Shown here: positions 24,488 through 32,971 of the stretch, one piece after another | Numbering within the stretch: the stretch's first letter is position 1 | How the letters are laid out: each line of letters starts with the position of its first letter | Assembly (NCBI GenBank): GCA_964455095.1 | Contig: CAYVUV010000289.1 | Coordinates: forward strand, 1 to 32,997 | Origin: CAYVUV01 sp964455095 | GTDB taxonomy: Bacteria > Desulfobacterota > Binatia > HRBIN30 > CADEER01 | Length of the DNA stretch: 32,997 nt | Direction: 5' to 3' | The notes under the pieces: model-generated | Database searches by the model: none | What the model saw: only the letters and a program-made list of their open reading frames with translations | Told to the model about the DNA's origin: nothing | Translations under genes and position numbers: made by a program

Positions 24488-24632
24488 CTTTGAATTAGGC
24501 GTATCCACAACTCCGGCAACCCGCGCCGGGCTTCGCGGGTCAACCCTGGTTCAAGCATGCGCGCCTCATACAATCGAATACATCACGGACTCAAGGAACT
24601 GCGGGACATCCTCTCATGCGACATCGAGCCGG

Positions 24633-24660
24633 GTTGACCCGCCACGGCCGGCGGGTCAAC
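24633..24660. repeat. Perfect 11-base inverted repeat beside the integrase relic
   Basis: GTTGACCCGCC and GGCGGGTCAAC are separated by 6 bases, between the integrase relic and the cassette. GCGGGTCAAC occurs again at 24535-24544. The rest of 24489-24680 shows no gene. This stretch is where an attI site or a decayed attC would be expected, but no core site is clear. Confidence 0.55.
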
Positions 24661-24681
24661 GCGGTAACGGCGAGGCCGCCG

Positions 24682-24840
24682 TGACAGCCGGTCCGCGGGG
24701 CTCACCACGCCCTGGCCACCGCGGTTGAGCACATGCGTGTAGATCGTGGTCGTCGTCGCGTCTTTGTGCGCCGACAGCTCCGGAAGCTCAGGGAGACAGG
24801 TCTCCGTGGCGCAGCGCCTGCGCCAGCAAATGCGGGGGCC
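24682..24840 (-). pseudogene. Integron integrase (IntI) C-terminal remnant
   Basis: On the minus strand the frame reads ELPELSAHKDATTTTIYTHV, then LNRGGQGVVSPADRLS, matching the IntI C-terminus (consensus LLGHKDVSTTMIYTHVLNRGG.GV.SP.D) including the His of box II and the catalytic Tyr in IYTHV. About 15 codons earlier the match moves to another frame (PHLLAQALRHGDLSP then a stop at 24788), resembling THLLE.GYDIRTVQ, so there is a frameshift. No N-terminal part is found up to the CoA-transferase start at 25005. It points the same way as the cassette gene, so this would be a 'reverse' integron. Confidence 0.72.
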
Positions 24841-25004
24841 AGAGAAGCAGGGCTGCCGAGCCGGCAACTGGACCGCGCTTGCAGTGCGAGACACCCCCAA
24901 GGCTTTTCTCAGTTCTGGGGAATTGCGCTGACCCGAGCCAGCCCGCCTCTTCACCGGGACCCTGGCACGCTTCCGGCTCTGCTCTCAGGCCGGGGGACCG
25001 CGCA

Positions 25005-26735
25005 GTGAACGTCTTCGACAAAGCTCGCATCATCGCCCAGCTCGGCCGCTCCGCTTTCGCATGGGTCCGCCGCGACACGGCCTACCCGAGCCCCGTCCCC
25101 GAAAATCCCAAGTTCATGAGCGCGCGCGACGCCGTCGCCCTGATCCGCGACGGCGACGTGCTCGCCGACTCGGGGCTGGGCGGCAACCAGCGCTCGTCGT
25201 CGGTGTACTGGGCGATTCGCCAGGCGTTCGAGAAGCGCGGACATCCAGCCGGGCTGACGGTGATGAACCTCGGCGGGCACGGCGGCCGGGGCCGGGTCCC
25301 CGGCACGCTCGAGGAGCTCGGCGTCGACGGGCTCTGCACCCGCTTCTTCACCGGCCACTTCGAGACCTTCAAGGCGATGCTCGATCTCGCCGCGGCCGGT
25401 CGCTGCGAGCTGCAGTGCGTTCCGCAGGGTACGATGGCGCTCCTCTTCGCCGCCCTGGCGCGCGGCGAGAACACGCTGGTCAGCGACACGGGGGTGGGGA
25501 CCTTCATCGACCCGCGCGTCGGTTCGGGCTCGCGCGTCGGCGGTCGCGGTGCGCAGTGGGTCGGCGTGCGCGGCAACCGCCTGCGCTACCGCATCCCGCG
25601 CATCGACGTGGCGCTGTTCAACGCGCCCGCCGCCGACCGATTCGGCAACATCTACATGAAACACGCGGCGATGATCGGTGAGAGCCGCGAGATCGCGCAG
25701 GCGGCGCGGCACAACCGCGGCCGCGTGATCGCCGCGGTCGGCCAGATCGTCGAGAAGGGATACGACGACGTCTTCCTGCCGGCGGAGGCAGTCGATGCGA
25801 TCGTCTTCCATCCCGACACCGAGCAGACGAGCGCCGTCTTCCATCGCGACGCGTGGCTCGAGGTGACGCCCGATGGCGACGGGTCGATCGCCGAGGGGCT
25901 GGAGCGGGCGCAGTTCGTCAGCGCGCTGGCGCGCGTCACCGCGCAGCGCTCCCCGGCGGATCAGGCCCTGGCGCGGCTCGCCGCGTGGACGCTGGCCGGG
26001 CACGTCGCGCGCGGTGCCTACGTCAACATCGGCGTCGGCCTGCCCGAGCAGGTGGCGCAGATCTTCTTCACGGCCGGCGCGCTCGACGACGTGACCTTTC
26101 TCGTCGAGAGCGGTCCGGTCGGCGGCCTGCCGGCCCCGGGCGCCTACTTCGGCGCCTCCCTGCACCCGCGGCGCATCATCTCGTCGGCCGAGATGTTCGC
26201 GCTCTGCTACGAGCGGCTCGACGCGACCTGCCTCGGCGTGTTGCAGGCCGATTCGGAGGGCAACGTGAACGTCTCTCGGCGCGGCACCGGGCCGCAGGGG
26301 TTCGTCGGTCCGGGCGGGTTCATTGACCTCTCGACCGCGGCGCACACCATCGTCTTCGTCTCGGCGTGGACCAAGCACGGCGAGATCGCCGTCGACGGCG
26401 CCAAGCTGCGCGTCAGGCGCGCCGGGGAGCCGAAGTTCGTCGAGTGCGTCGACGAGATCACGTTCAACGGACCGCGCGCCCGCGCGGCGGGCAAGGACGT
26501 GTTCTACGCCACGCACGTCGGCCTGTTTCACCTCGGCGCGCGCGGCATGGAGCTGGCCGCCGTGATGCCCGGCATCGATGTCCGGCGCGACATCCTCGCC
26601 GCCACCCCGATGCGCATCGCGCTGCCGCACTCCGGCGACGTGCCCGTGGTTCCCGCCAGCGTGATCAGCGGCGAGGACTTTCACCTCGCGCTCGCGACGC
26701 CGCGGGTGAGTGGCGGTCGTCAGGCCCATCGCTGA
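25005..26735 (+). CDS. Family I CoA-transferase (fused alpha-beta)
   Basis: A 576-residue acyl-CoA:carboxylate CoA-transferase with both half-domains in one chain, like YdiF or propionate CoA-transferase. The N-half (about 20-290) has GLGGNQRSSSVYWAI and VMNLGGHGGRGRVPG; the C-half has GAYVNIGVGLPEQVAQIF and the active-site block FLVESGPVGGLPAPG with Glu368 as the likely catalytic residue that forms the glutamyl-CoA thioester. FVGPGGFIDLSTAAHTIVFV is typical of the C-half. I start at GTG 25005 (GGGGGA eight bases before); the frame is open upstream through the integrase relic but without a better site. Substrates unknown. Transcribed alone. Confidence 0.9.
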   Translation: MNVFDKARIIAQLGRSAFAWVRRDTAYPSPVPENPKFMSARDAVALIRDGDVLADSGLGGNQRSSSVYWAIRQAFEKRGHPAGLTVMNLGGHGGRGRVPGTLEELGVDGLCTRFFTGHFETFKAMLDLAAAGRCELQCVPQGTMALLFAALARGENTLVSDTGVGTFIDPRVGSGSRVGGRGAQWVGVRGNRLRYRIPRIDVALFNAPAADRFGNIYMKHAAMIGESREIAQAARHNRGRVIAAVGQIVEKGYDDVFLPAEAVDAIVFHPDTEQTSAVFHRDAWLEVTPDGDGSIAEGLERAQFVSALARVTAQRSPADQALARLAAWTLAGHVARGAYVNIGVGLPEQVAQIFFTAGALDDVTFLVESGPVGGLPAPGAYFGASLHPRRIISSAEMFALCYERLDATCLGVLQADSEGNVNVSRRGTGPQGFVGPGGFIDLSTAAHTIVFVSAWTKHGEIAVDGAKLRVRRAGEPKFVECVDEITFNGPRARAAGKDVFYATHVGLFHLGARGMELAAVMPGIDVRRDILAATPMRIALPHSGDVPVVPASVISGEDFHLALATPRVSGGRQAHR

Positions 26736-26800
26736 CGGTTCCCGAACAAACTCTTCAACAACTCAGCGGTCGAAGCCATCATTTCATCCCCTCACCTTAC

Positions 26801-26817
26801 CTCTCCCGGAGGGAGAG
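26801..26817. terminator. Short hairpin between convergent genes
   Basis: CTCTCCC-GGA-GGGAGAG is a perfect 7-base-arm hairpin preceded by CCCCTCACCTTAC, the same flank seen at the ends of the longer repeat copies at 4271 and 28185. It lies between the CoA-transferase and the convergent glycosidase-like gene and can serve as a two-way terminator. It is a half-copy of the repeat family. Confidence 0.6.
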
Positions 26818-26867
26818 GAACGTGTTTTGCGAATTGCCGGACAAAGCCGGTTGAGGCCGAGGCTGCC

Positions 26868-27926
26868 TCAGCCTTTCCCTTCCGAAGCCAGCTCCCGCGC
26901 GTAGATCTGTTCCGCTCCGTACTCGCCGCTGTTGTAGTAGATCCGCGCCCGGCCGTCGGGCAGTGCGAGCAGGTGGTGGCGCCAGAAGTTGGTGCTCTCG
27001 CCGGTGTGGCGCTCTGCATCGGTGAGTTGATCCGGACGCTCGAGCGGGCTGTGGGATCGATCGAGCGCCCAGCCGCCGTCGGGGAAGGGGCGCGCTGAAC
27101 GGGCCCAACCGCCGAGGCTCGGGTCGGGCTCGCCGTGCCCTTCGTGCACGGGAGTTGGCGAGCCGTTGAGCAGACCCACCCAGCCGGCGTCTGCGCCGGG
27201 GAGGAGTTGCAGGCCGCCGATCCAGCCGCGGCACCAGCCGCCGGGGCGCAGGATCGGCCCGAGTTTCTCTGCCTTCGCCGCGCTCGGCGCCAGGACGGCC
27301 GCGGCCTGGCAGGGGCCGAGCGGAGTCGCGGGCTGCTCGGCTTGCGGCTGATCCGGATAGGCCATGTAGAAGAGCAGGGCGCATCCGCGTTCCGCGAACC
27401 AGTAGGCAGTCACCGCGTCGGCGCCGCGCGCGTCGCAGGCATCGGCGCGGCCGGGGAGAATCACCGGCTGCGCGTCGGTGCGCCAGGGACCGGCGAGCTG
27501 CGCCGCACGCGCGCGCCCAACTGCTTTCGCACCGCCGGCGAAGACGGTGAAGAAGGCGACGTATTCCCCGTCGATGCGCGCGGCGTGGCCGGGTCGCCGC
27601 GGATCGGTGAGAACCCAGAACTTGTGCGCGTGGTCGGCGAGCGCCCCCTCGATCGGCAGGCGACCAGCTTTGTTCCAATCACCGGCATCGACCTCGCGCG
27701 GCGAACGCGCCACGGCGACTCCGGTGCCGACGAAGCTCTCGCCGAGGGCGAAGTAGAACATGCGCCAGGTCCCGGCCGCGTCGTCCCACACGATGCACGG
27801 GTCGCCGACGATGCCGCTGTCGAAACTGCCGGCGCGGCCGCGCGGCAGGACGACACGACCCATCCGCCGCCAGCGCTCGCCGCCGGCAATCAATCGGGAG
27901 GCGTCGAATGGCCGCGCCGAGGTCAT
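26868..27926 (-). CDS. Beta-propeller glycosidase-like protein (GH43/32/130-type)
   Basis: A 352-residue protein without a signal peptide, built of repeating blade-like strands: SGIVGDPCIVWDDAAGTWRM followed by FYFALGES, DHAHKFWVLTDPR, GEYVAFFTVFAGG, TAYWFAERGCALLFYMAYPD and DGRARIYYNSGEYG. The 'GDPCIVWDDAAGTWRMFYFA' style is shared by five-bladed propeller enzymes of GH32, GH43, GH62 and GH130, with Asp residues as candidate acids. No single family is certain, and a non-enzymatic propeller is possible. The ATG at 27926 is chosen over upstream in-frame codons because the protein begins there as MTSARPFDASRLIAGG and GGGGCGG precedes it. It faces the CoA-transferase. Confidence 0.75.
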   Translation of the reverse strand: MTSARPFDASRLIAGGERWRRMGRVVLPRGRAGSFDSGIVGDPCIVWDDAAGTWRMFYFALGESFVGTGVAVARSPREVDAGDWNKAGRLPIEGALADHAHKFWVLTDPRRPGHAARIDGEYVAFFTVFAGGAKAVGRARAAQLAGPWRTDAQPVILPGRADACDARGADAVTAYWFAERGCALLFYMAYPDQPQAEQPATPLGPCQAAAVLAPSAAKAEKLGPILRPGGWCRGWIGGLQLLPGADAGWVGLLNGSPTPVHEGHGEPDPSLGGWARSARPFPDGGWALDRSHSPLERPDQLTDAERHTGESTNFWRHHLLALPDGRARIYYNSGEYGAEQIYARELASEGKG

Positions 27927-28026
27927 TCTTGCCGCCCCAGGGAGTCTGTCGATAAGCGGAGGTGAAACCCTTCGAGACCGCCGCCAAAGTACTCCGTTTC
28001 GCAATTCCAGCGACGCATCGTACGAG

Positions 28027-28185
28027 GGTTCCTTCTCCCGGATGGGAGAAGGTCAGGATGAGGGGGATACAATTGACCGGCGAAGCCACCCCCGGCTTTG
28101 GTGGCCCGTTCAAGGCAGAAGTTCATCAGTGGCCTTCGGCGCCATTGAATCCCCCTCACCTTAATCCTCTCCCATCCGGGAGAGG
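28027..28185. repeat. MITE-like palindromic repeat, copy B
   Basis: An inverted second copy of the repeat at 4271-4427, about 159 bases and roughly 90% identical by eye. The most conserved parts are the hairpin ends and the internal GGTGGCTTCGCCGGTCA segment. Its ends again form CTTCTCCC/GGGAGAAG and CTCTCCC/GGGAGAG hairpins. It sits between the glycosidase-like gene's start and the end of the PT-linker lipoprotein gene. Confidence 0.8.
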
Positions 28186-28205
28186 AAACCAGTCGTTGCC
28201 GGCGC

Positions 28206-29369
28206 TCAATGGCACGCCCAATCGATCTCGATCTCCAGGTCGCCCAGCGTCGAGTCGAATACGGAGATGTTGCCCACCAACTGCATCCCGGCGGTGCGGC
28301 CGGCGGCGAGGTCTACGCAGCTCAGCGCCGTCCCGGTGTCGGCGACCGGGCCGATCTTGCCGGTGGGCGAGTTGTTCGCCTGCAGCAGGACGCCGGTGGT
28401 CGACTCGGTGGTCAGCGGAATGCAGACCGGCGGCAGCGAGATGGTGGCGTCGCCGTCTCCGCAGGGGAGTTGCGGCTCCACCTCCAGGCGCGCACCGAGG
28501 TTGATCAGCAAACCGCCCGGTTGACTCGCCGTGCCGGCGGTCGCCAGGCACGAGCAGTTGCAGACGTGCGGATGGGTCACCGGGTCCTGACCCACGCACA
28601 CCGCGGTGGGACAATCGGGGTCGACCGTACACGCGCCGCCGTCGTTCGGCCCGCCCTCGCAGAAACCTTCGCAGCCCGAGTCGAAGAACAGCATGCCCTG
28701 GGCGTCGCAGTGCGCCGTGCAGGTTGCGATGCAGGCGTCGTTGCCGCCGTCGCAGGTGCCGATGTTGTGGTCCTGCGTCACTTCGACATCGAGGCTGACG
28801 CCGCCATCGCAGGCGGCCAACCCGTCGGCGCAACCGGCGCTGGCGGTCGCACAGATGAACCCGATGCCGAACACGTTCACCGGGTCGAACGAGACCAGGT
28901 GCGAAGTGCACGGCGCCGCACCGCTGCCCGCCGCGACCGAGCCACAGGTGACGTCGACGGTGGCGCCCACCCCGGTGATGGGAACGGTGCCCAGCGCCAG
29001 GTTGATGCGAATGGCGCTGACCGGGTCGAGGCGACAGGTGAATTGTCCGATCGGCGGCGCCGGCGTCAGCGTGAACGTCGGCGTGGACGTCGGCGTGGGC
29101 GTCGGCGGCGCCGGGGTGTCGGTGGCGCCGGGCGTCTGCGTCACGCCGGTCGCCGTCGCCGTCGGCGGCGCAGCGGTCGCGGTCGGCGGCGCCGGCGTGC
29201 TGGTCGCAGCGACGATCGTGGCGGTCGGCAGCACAGGGGTGTCGGTCGGGCCGGCTGTGGCCGATGGCGGGGGCGGCGCGCTGCCGCCGGTCTGAGAGAC
29301 GTCCTGACAGGCGCACAGCGCACACGCCCCGGCAACCAGCAGCATCCTCTTCAAGGCTCTACGCGTCAT
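28206..29369 (-). CDS. Cys-rich lipoprotein with Thr/Pro linker
   Basis: A 387-residue protein with a lipoprotein signal: ACALCAC has the lipobox Cys near residue 21. Residues about 30-105 are a low-complexity Pro/Thr/Ala linker. The remaining part is Cys-rich, with CTSHLVSFDPVNVFGIGFIC, EGFCEGGPNDGGACTVDPDC and NCSCLATAG blocks. The GGPNDGGACTVDPDC motif is the short Cys repeat seen in secreted proteins of myxobacteria and related uncultured phyla. It begins 22 bases after the DUF1302 gene's stop, so the two are probably cotranscribed. No catalytic motif. Probably a cell-surface protein tethered to the outer membrane. Confidence 0.85.
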   Translation of the reverse strand: MTRRALKRMLLVAGACALCACQDVSQTGGSAPPPPSATAGPTDTPVLPTATIVAATSTPAPPTATAAPPTATATGVTQTPGATDTPAPPTPTPTSTPTFTLTPAPPIGQFTCRLDPVSAIRINLALGTVPITGVGATVDVTCGSVAAGSGAAPCTSHLVSFDPVNVFGIGFICATASAGCADGLAACDGGVSLDVEVTQDHNIGTCDGGNDACIATCTAHCDAQGMLFFDSGCEGFCEGGPNDGGACTVDPDCPTAVCVGQDPVTHPHVCNCSCLATAGTASQPGGLLINLGARLEVEPQLPCGDGDATISLPPVCIPLTTESTTGVLLQANNSPTGKIGPVADTGTALSCVDLAAGRTAGMQLVGNISVFDSTLGDLEIEIDWACH

Positions 29370-29391
29370 GGCTTTGACCCAATGCGGCGAG

Positions 29392-31137
29392 TCAGAACTG
29401 ATACGTCAAGCGCACACCGGTTTCCGACCGGTCGCGGTTGATGCCGCTCACGCCCCAGGATTCGAACACCGGCGCCTTGCTCATGTTGACGAAGTAGCGC
29501 TGGCTGAGGTTGAGGATCAGGTTGTTGGTCACGAAGTAGTCGACCGCCCAGATGAACTCCATGTTGAACTTGTTGACCGGGTCGAGGACGAAGGCGCCGA
29601 AGGGCACGATCTTGCCGCCGCTGTAGAAAGTCGTCGTCGCCAGCGTCACCAGCGCCTCCCAATCGCGCACCCGGTCGATGTACGCCGGCGATCCCCACAG
29701 GAGCCCGCTGGTGGAGAGCTGTCCGCGCAGCCCTTTGCCCTGACCGCTGCGCGTGCATGGCGAGTGTTCGGCCGGGTCGCGGCATTCGACGTCGATGTTG
29801 TCGATCAGATAGTGCCAGAAGAATTGCCCGGTGAGCAGGAAGGTGGAGCGGCGGTTCAGCAGCCGGATCCAGGTCGGCCGGTCGAAGGCGAGCATGCCTT
29901 TCCACATGTCGCGCTTGGTGACGCCGAAGATGTCGCGGCCGAGAATCGGATCGGGGGCCGGTTTGCTGGCGTCGGTGAACGGTACGCCGAAGTCGTAGAC
30001 CGTCTCGGCGCGGAACACGCCTTCGGTGTAGGCGTCGTCGGCGTAGTTGATCGACAGCCCGATGGTGTGCACGTACGGGGCGATGAACTCGAGCGGCACC
30101 TCGCCGCGGCTGAGCACGTCCTGCAGGTCTTGCGCGTCGGTCACGCCGCGCACGGGCGAGCTGTTGCTGCCGTCGTCACCCGCCCAGCGCTGGTAGAAGT
30201 AGTTCAGCGTGAACTGCACGCCCTGCGGCGTCACCGCGCTGGCGCGCACCCCGACCTGGCTGTTGTCCCACGGGTTGCGGTGATAGTCGCCCTGGCGAAA
30301 CGCCCGCGTGCCGTCGACCAGGCGCGTCGGCGCATCGGCCGGCAACGCGCCGAGGTCGCGCAGCAGCTCGTTGAGGCGGTCAAACGGGTTGCGGATCGGG
30401 ACACTCCACGGGCGCGGCAGGAAGGCGCGCTTGGCCGGATACCAGTCGCCCGGATTCCAGTAGAACTCGAAGAACGCGCTCGACAGCGGTCCCACCTGAC
30501 CGAGGTCCCACAGCCCCTTGATCATCCAGTACGGGATGCGCAGCTCGTCCCAGGTCTCCTGCTGCAGGTGCCAGGTGAGGTCGAGCGCGTTGACGCGGTC
30601 GAGGAGGCGAAAGTTGTCGGTCTCGCCCCAGACGATCTGCTGGCGCCCGAGACGCAAGCTGAACGGGATCTGCTTGAACCGCACGTCGAGGTAGGCCTCG
30701 CGCAGACTGTTCTCGAACTTGATCCCGTCGCCGTCGAGCTGGCTGAGCTTGTCCGGCAGCCCGCCCGGCAAGTCGGTGAGGCGATGGCCATAGATATCCT
30801 TCTGCGCGAAGCCGGGCGTGTAGTCGTACACGCTGTCGTAGACGCCGCGATAGAGCAGAAAGAGCCGGGTCCGCGAGATGCCCGGCACTTCGAGGTTGCC
30901 GAGCAGCTTGCCCTGATCGACGAGCTGATATTCGAGGCGCAGCCGCAGCGTGTTGCGTTGCTGGATGAAATCGTACTCGTCGATGCTGGAATGGCGGATC
31001 AGTTGCTGGGCCGAGACGTTGCCCGAGATCTCGAGCGGCCCGAAGCGCGGCAGCGCGTGCGCCCGGGAGGCCGCGACGACGGCGAGGATGAGGATGAGGC
31101 TGATGCGGCACACCTGGCGAATGAGATCCAAGCGCAT
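29392..31137 (-). CDS. DUF1302-family outer-membrane protein
   Basis: A 581-residue protein with a signal peptide (to about residue 29, ASRAHA) and the DUF1302 pattern: LEISGNVSAQQLIRHSS, FIQQRNTLRLRLEYQL, SLRLGRQQIVWGETDNFR and LLDRVNALDLTW in the first half, and a terminal aromatic strand GVRLTYQF as in beta-barrel proteins. DUF1302 proteins often occur with DUF1329 proteins and RND exporters in degraders of hydrophobic compounds; neither is seen here. The ATG at 31137 is preferred (GAAAGG upstream) over a TTG two codons earlier. First gene of the unit with the PT-linker lipoprotein, and divergent from the WS/DGAT gene. Confidence 0.9.
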   Translation of the reverse strand: MRLDLIRQVCRISLILILAVVAASRAHALPRFGPLEISGNVSAQQLIRHSSIDEYDFIQQRNTLRLRLEYQLVDQGKLLGNLEVPGISRTRLFLLYRGVYDSVYDYTPGFAQKDIYGHRLTDLPGGLPDKLSQLDGDGIKFENSLREAYLDVRFKQIPFSLRLGRQQIVWGETDNFRLLDRVNALDLTWHLQQETWDELRIPYWMIKGLWDLGQVGPLSSAFFEFYWNPGDWYPAKRAFLPRPWSVPIRNPFDRLNELLRDLGALPADAPTRLVDGTRAFRQGDYHRNPWDNSQVGVRASAVTPQGVQFTLNYFYQRWAGDDGSNSSPVRGVTDAQDLQDVLSRGEVPLEFIAPYVHTIGLSINYADDAYTEGVFRAETVYDFGVPFTDASKPAPDPILGRDIFGVTKRDMWKGMLAFDRPTWIRLLNRRSTFLLTGQFFWHYLIDNIDVECRDPAEHSPCTRSGQGKGLRGQLSTSGLLWGSPAYIDRVRDWEALVTLATTTFYSGGKIVPFGAFVLDPVNKFNMEFIWAVDYFVTNNLILNLSQRYFVNMSKAPVFESWGVSGINRDRSETGVRLTYQF

Positions 31138-31248
31138 GACCAATGCCTTTCGCTGATCCGGGCAGCAACGGATGCTACTCCCGCGAGCACTCTATGTGCC
31201 AGCGCGCCGCAGCTGGCGGGGTGGGGCGCCAACGGTGGCGCTTCTCAA

Positions 31249-31270
31249 AGTCGCGACACGGTTCGCGACT
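31249..31270. promoter_or_regulatory. Palindrome in divergent promoter region
   Basis: AGTCGCGA and TCGCGACT are perfect 8-base arms separated by 6 bases, in the 274-base gap between the divergent DUF1302 and WS/DGAT genes. The position suits an operator, but no regulator gene lies nearby. The rest of the gap shows no gene or strong promoter. Confidence 0.45.
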
Positions 31271-31411
31271 GGTTGGGAAAACCGAGCCGGCCCAATCGGC
31301 CCGCTTCGCAAAGCTGGGAGGCAAATGGTCGCGCCCGGTCGTCTGGCGCGACGATCAGTCAGGGGAACGCGTGGCGCGCCGTATGCACGCTATCAATGCA
31401 GGAGGGCGGCC

Positions 31412-32950
31412 ATGGCTGCGACCAATCACTTTCACTATCCACTGCAGCTCACCCGGCGCATGCAACCCACCGACGCGCTCTTCTGGTACATCGAGCAAGC
31501 GACGCCGGAGCTGCGGCCGTTGGTGGCGGCGGTGATGATTCTGGATCGCCGCCCGGACCGCGACCGCCTGCGCGCCTCGGTCGAGCGCTGGGTGGCGCGC
31601 CTGCCGCGCCTGCGCCAGCGCGTGGTCGAGGCGCCGCTCCACCTGGGTCTCCCGGAATGGGAGGACGATCCGCACTTCGAGCTCGACTACCACGCCCGCG
31701 AGGTGATCCTCCCCGAGCCGGCGACCGAGCGCCACCTGCTGGACTTCGTCGGGGCGGTGTTTGCCACGCCGCTCGATCGCATGCGGCCGCTGTGGGAAGC
31801 CTACATGATCGAAGGGCTGGAGGGCGGCCGGGCGGCGTGCTTCTTCAAAGTGCACCATTCCGTCATGGACGGAGTGGGATCGGTGGCGGTCTTCGATGCC
31901 TTCACCCAGGCGCACCGCGCCGAGCCGGTGCGGATTCCCCGGCACCTCGCGTCGCAGCCGCCCAGCTCGCCCCCCGTCCGCCTGGCGCGATTGGTGCGCG
32001 ATGCCGCGGGGAACGCGGCGACCGGTCTCGGGGCGGCGGCGGCAGCGGCGGGACGCGCCGCCTTCAGACCGGGCGAGGCGGTCGACGATCTGTGGCGCGC
32101 CGTGCGGGGCGTCCGCGGCATGGTCGCCGACCTCACCGCGCCGAGCGCCGTCGATCCGCTGGGGCAGGATTCTACTGGCATCGGGCGCCGCCTGGACGCC
32201 ATGACGCTGTCGCTGCCCCGTCTGCAGCGCATCAAAGACGCGCTCGGCGTGACCCTGAACGACGTCGTGCTGACGGCGGTGTCGGGTGCGGTGGGACGCT
32301 ACTACGCGCATCGCAAGCTGCACGTCGACGAGCTGCACTGCATGGTGCCGATGAGCTTACGGGAGAAGGGAGACCACCACTCGCTCGGCAATCGGGTCGG
32401 CGCGTTCAACGTCGCGTTACCGATTGGCGAGCCCGATCCGCTGCTGCGTCTGGCACGCATCCAGAGCCAGACGGGCGCCGCCAAGCGCGATCGCCGCGGC
32501 GCCGTGTGGCCGCTGCTGACGCGGGTGATGGCGTCCATGCCCGGCTTTGCCTACCGGCTGCTGGCCCAGGCGGTCACCGGCCGGGTCAATTTGATCTGTA
32601 CCAATGTCCCGGGGCCGCCGGCGCAGCGCTACGTGGCGGGCGCCAGGATCGACGCGATGTACCCGTTCGCGCCGGTCGCCCTGGGCACGCCGCTGTCGAT
32701 CGCCCTGATGTCCTACGGCGACAGCTACGGTATCGGCATCGACACCGATCCCGCCGCGATTCCGGAGGCCGAGCGGTTGACGCGTTATCTGGCGGCCGCC
32801 GTCGACGAGCTCGAGCAGCGCGCCGCCCCGCGCCCGATTCGCATCGTGTCGAAGCACCCCCCGCGGCTGGCCGCGGCGCGGAAGGTCTCGCGGCGTGCCC
32901 GCGTGGCCACCGCGCGCGGCGCATCCCGCCGCCGCCGGTCGGCGAGTTAG
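31412..32950 (+). CDS. Wax ester synthase / diacylglycerol acyltransferase (WS/DGAT)
   Basis: A 512-residue acyl-CoA-dependent O-acyltransferase. The catalytic motif HHSVMDG lies at 148-154 (H149 as general base in HHxxxDG). PLWEAYMIEGL just before it, LNDVVLTAVSGAVGRYY with the conserved ND, and CTNVPGPPAQRYVAGARI are the other family blocks. It makes wax esters or triacylglycerol from acyl-CoA and alcohol or diacylglycerol at the membrane face. The ATG at 31412 has GGAGGG upstream; the frame is open earlier without a ribosome site. The C-terminal 35 residues are unusually Arg-rich and may help membrane or granule attachment. A further gene starts 21 bases later. Confidence 0.93.
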   Translation: MAATNHFHYPLQLTRRMQPTDALFWYIEQATPELRPLVAAVMILDRRPDRDRLRASVERWVARLPRLRQRVVEAPLHLGLPEWEDDPHFELDYHAREVILPEPATERHLLDFVGAVFATPLDRMRPLWEAYMIEGLEGGRAACFFKVHHSVMDGVGSVAVFDAFTQAHRAEPVRIPRHLASQPPSSPPVRLARLVRDAAGNAATGLGAAAAAAGRAAFRPGEAVDDLWRAVRGVRGMVADLTAPSAVDPLGQDSTGIGRRLDAMTLSLPRLQRIKDALGVTLNDVVLTAVSGAVGRYYAHRKLHVDELHCMVPMSLREKGDHHSLGNRVGAFNVALPIGEPDPLLRLARIQSQTGAAKRDRRGAVWPLLTRVMASMPGFAYRLLAQAVTGRVNLICTNVPGPPAQRYVAGARIDAMYPFAPVALGTPLSIALMSYGDSYGIGIDTDPAAIPEAERLTRYLAAAVDELEQRAAPRPIRIVSKHPPRLAAARKVSRRARVATARGASRRRRSAS

Positions 32951-32971
32951 AGCGTCGAGGAGGATACCCCC

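Noticed and set aside
24583..24954. An intact 123-codon gene over the integrase remnant
   Set aside because: Only its C-terminal part matches IntI. The preceding match is in another frame, so it is a decayed gene rather than a new small protein.
24951..26729. A 592-codon open frame on the minus strand
   Set aside because: Antisense to the CoA-transferase, which has full domain motifs. The minus frame has no recognisable domain.
29050..29270. Low-complexity tract as a CRISPR or tandem array
   Set aside because: The repeated GTCGG-type words simply encode the Pro/Thr linker of a lipoprotein; there are no regular spacers.
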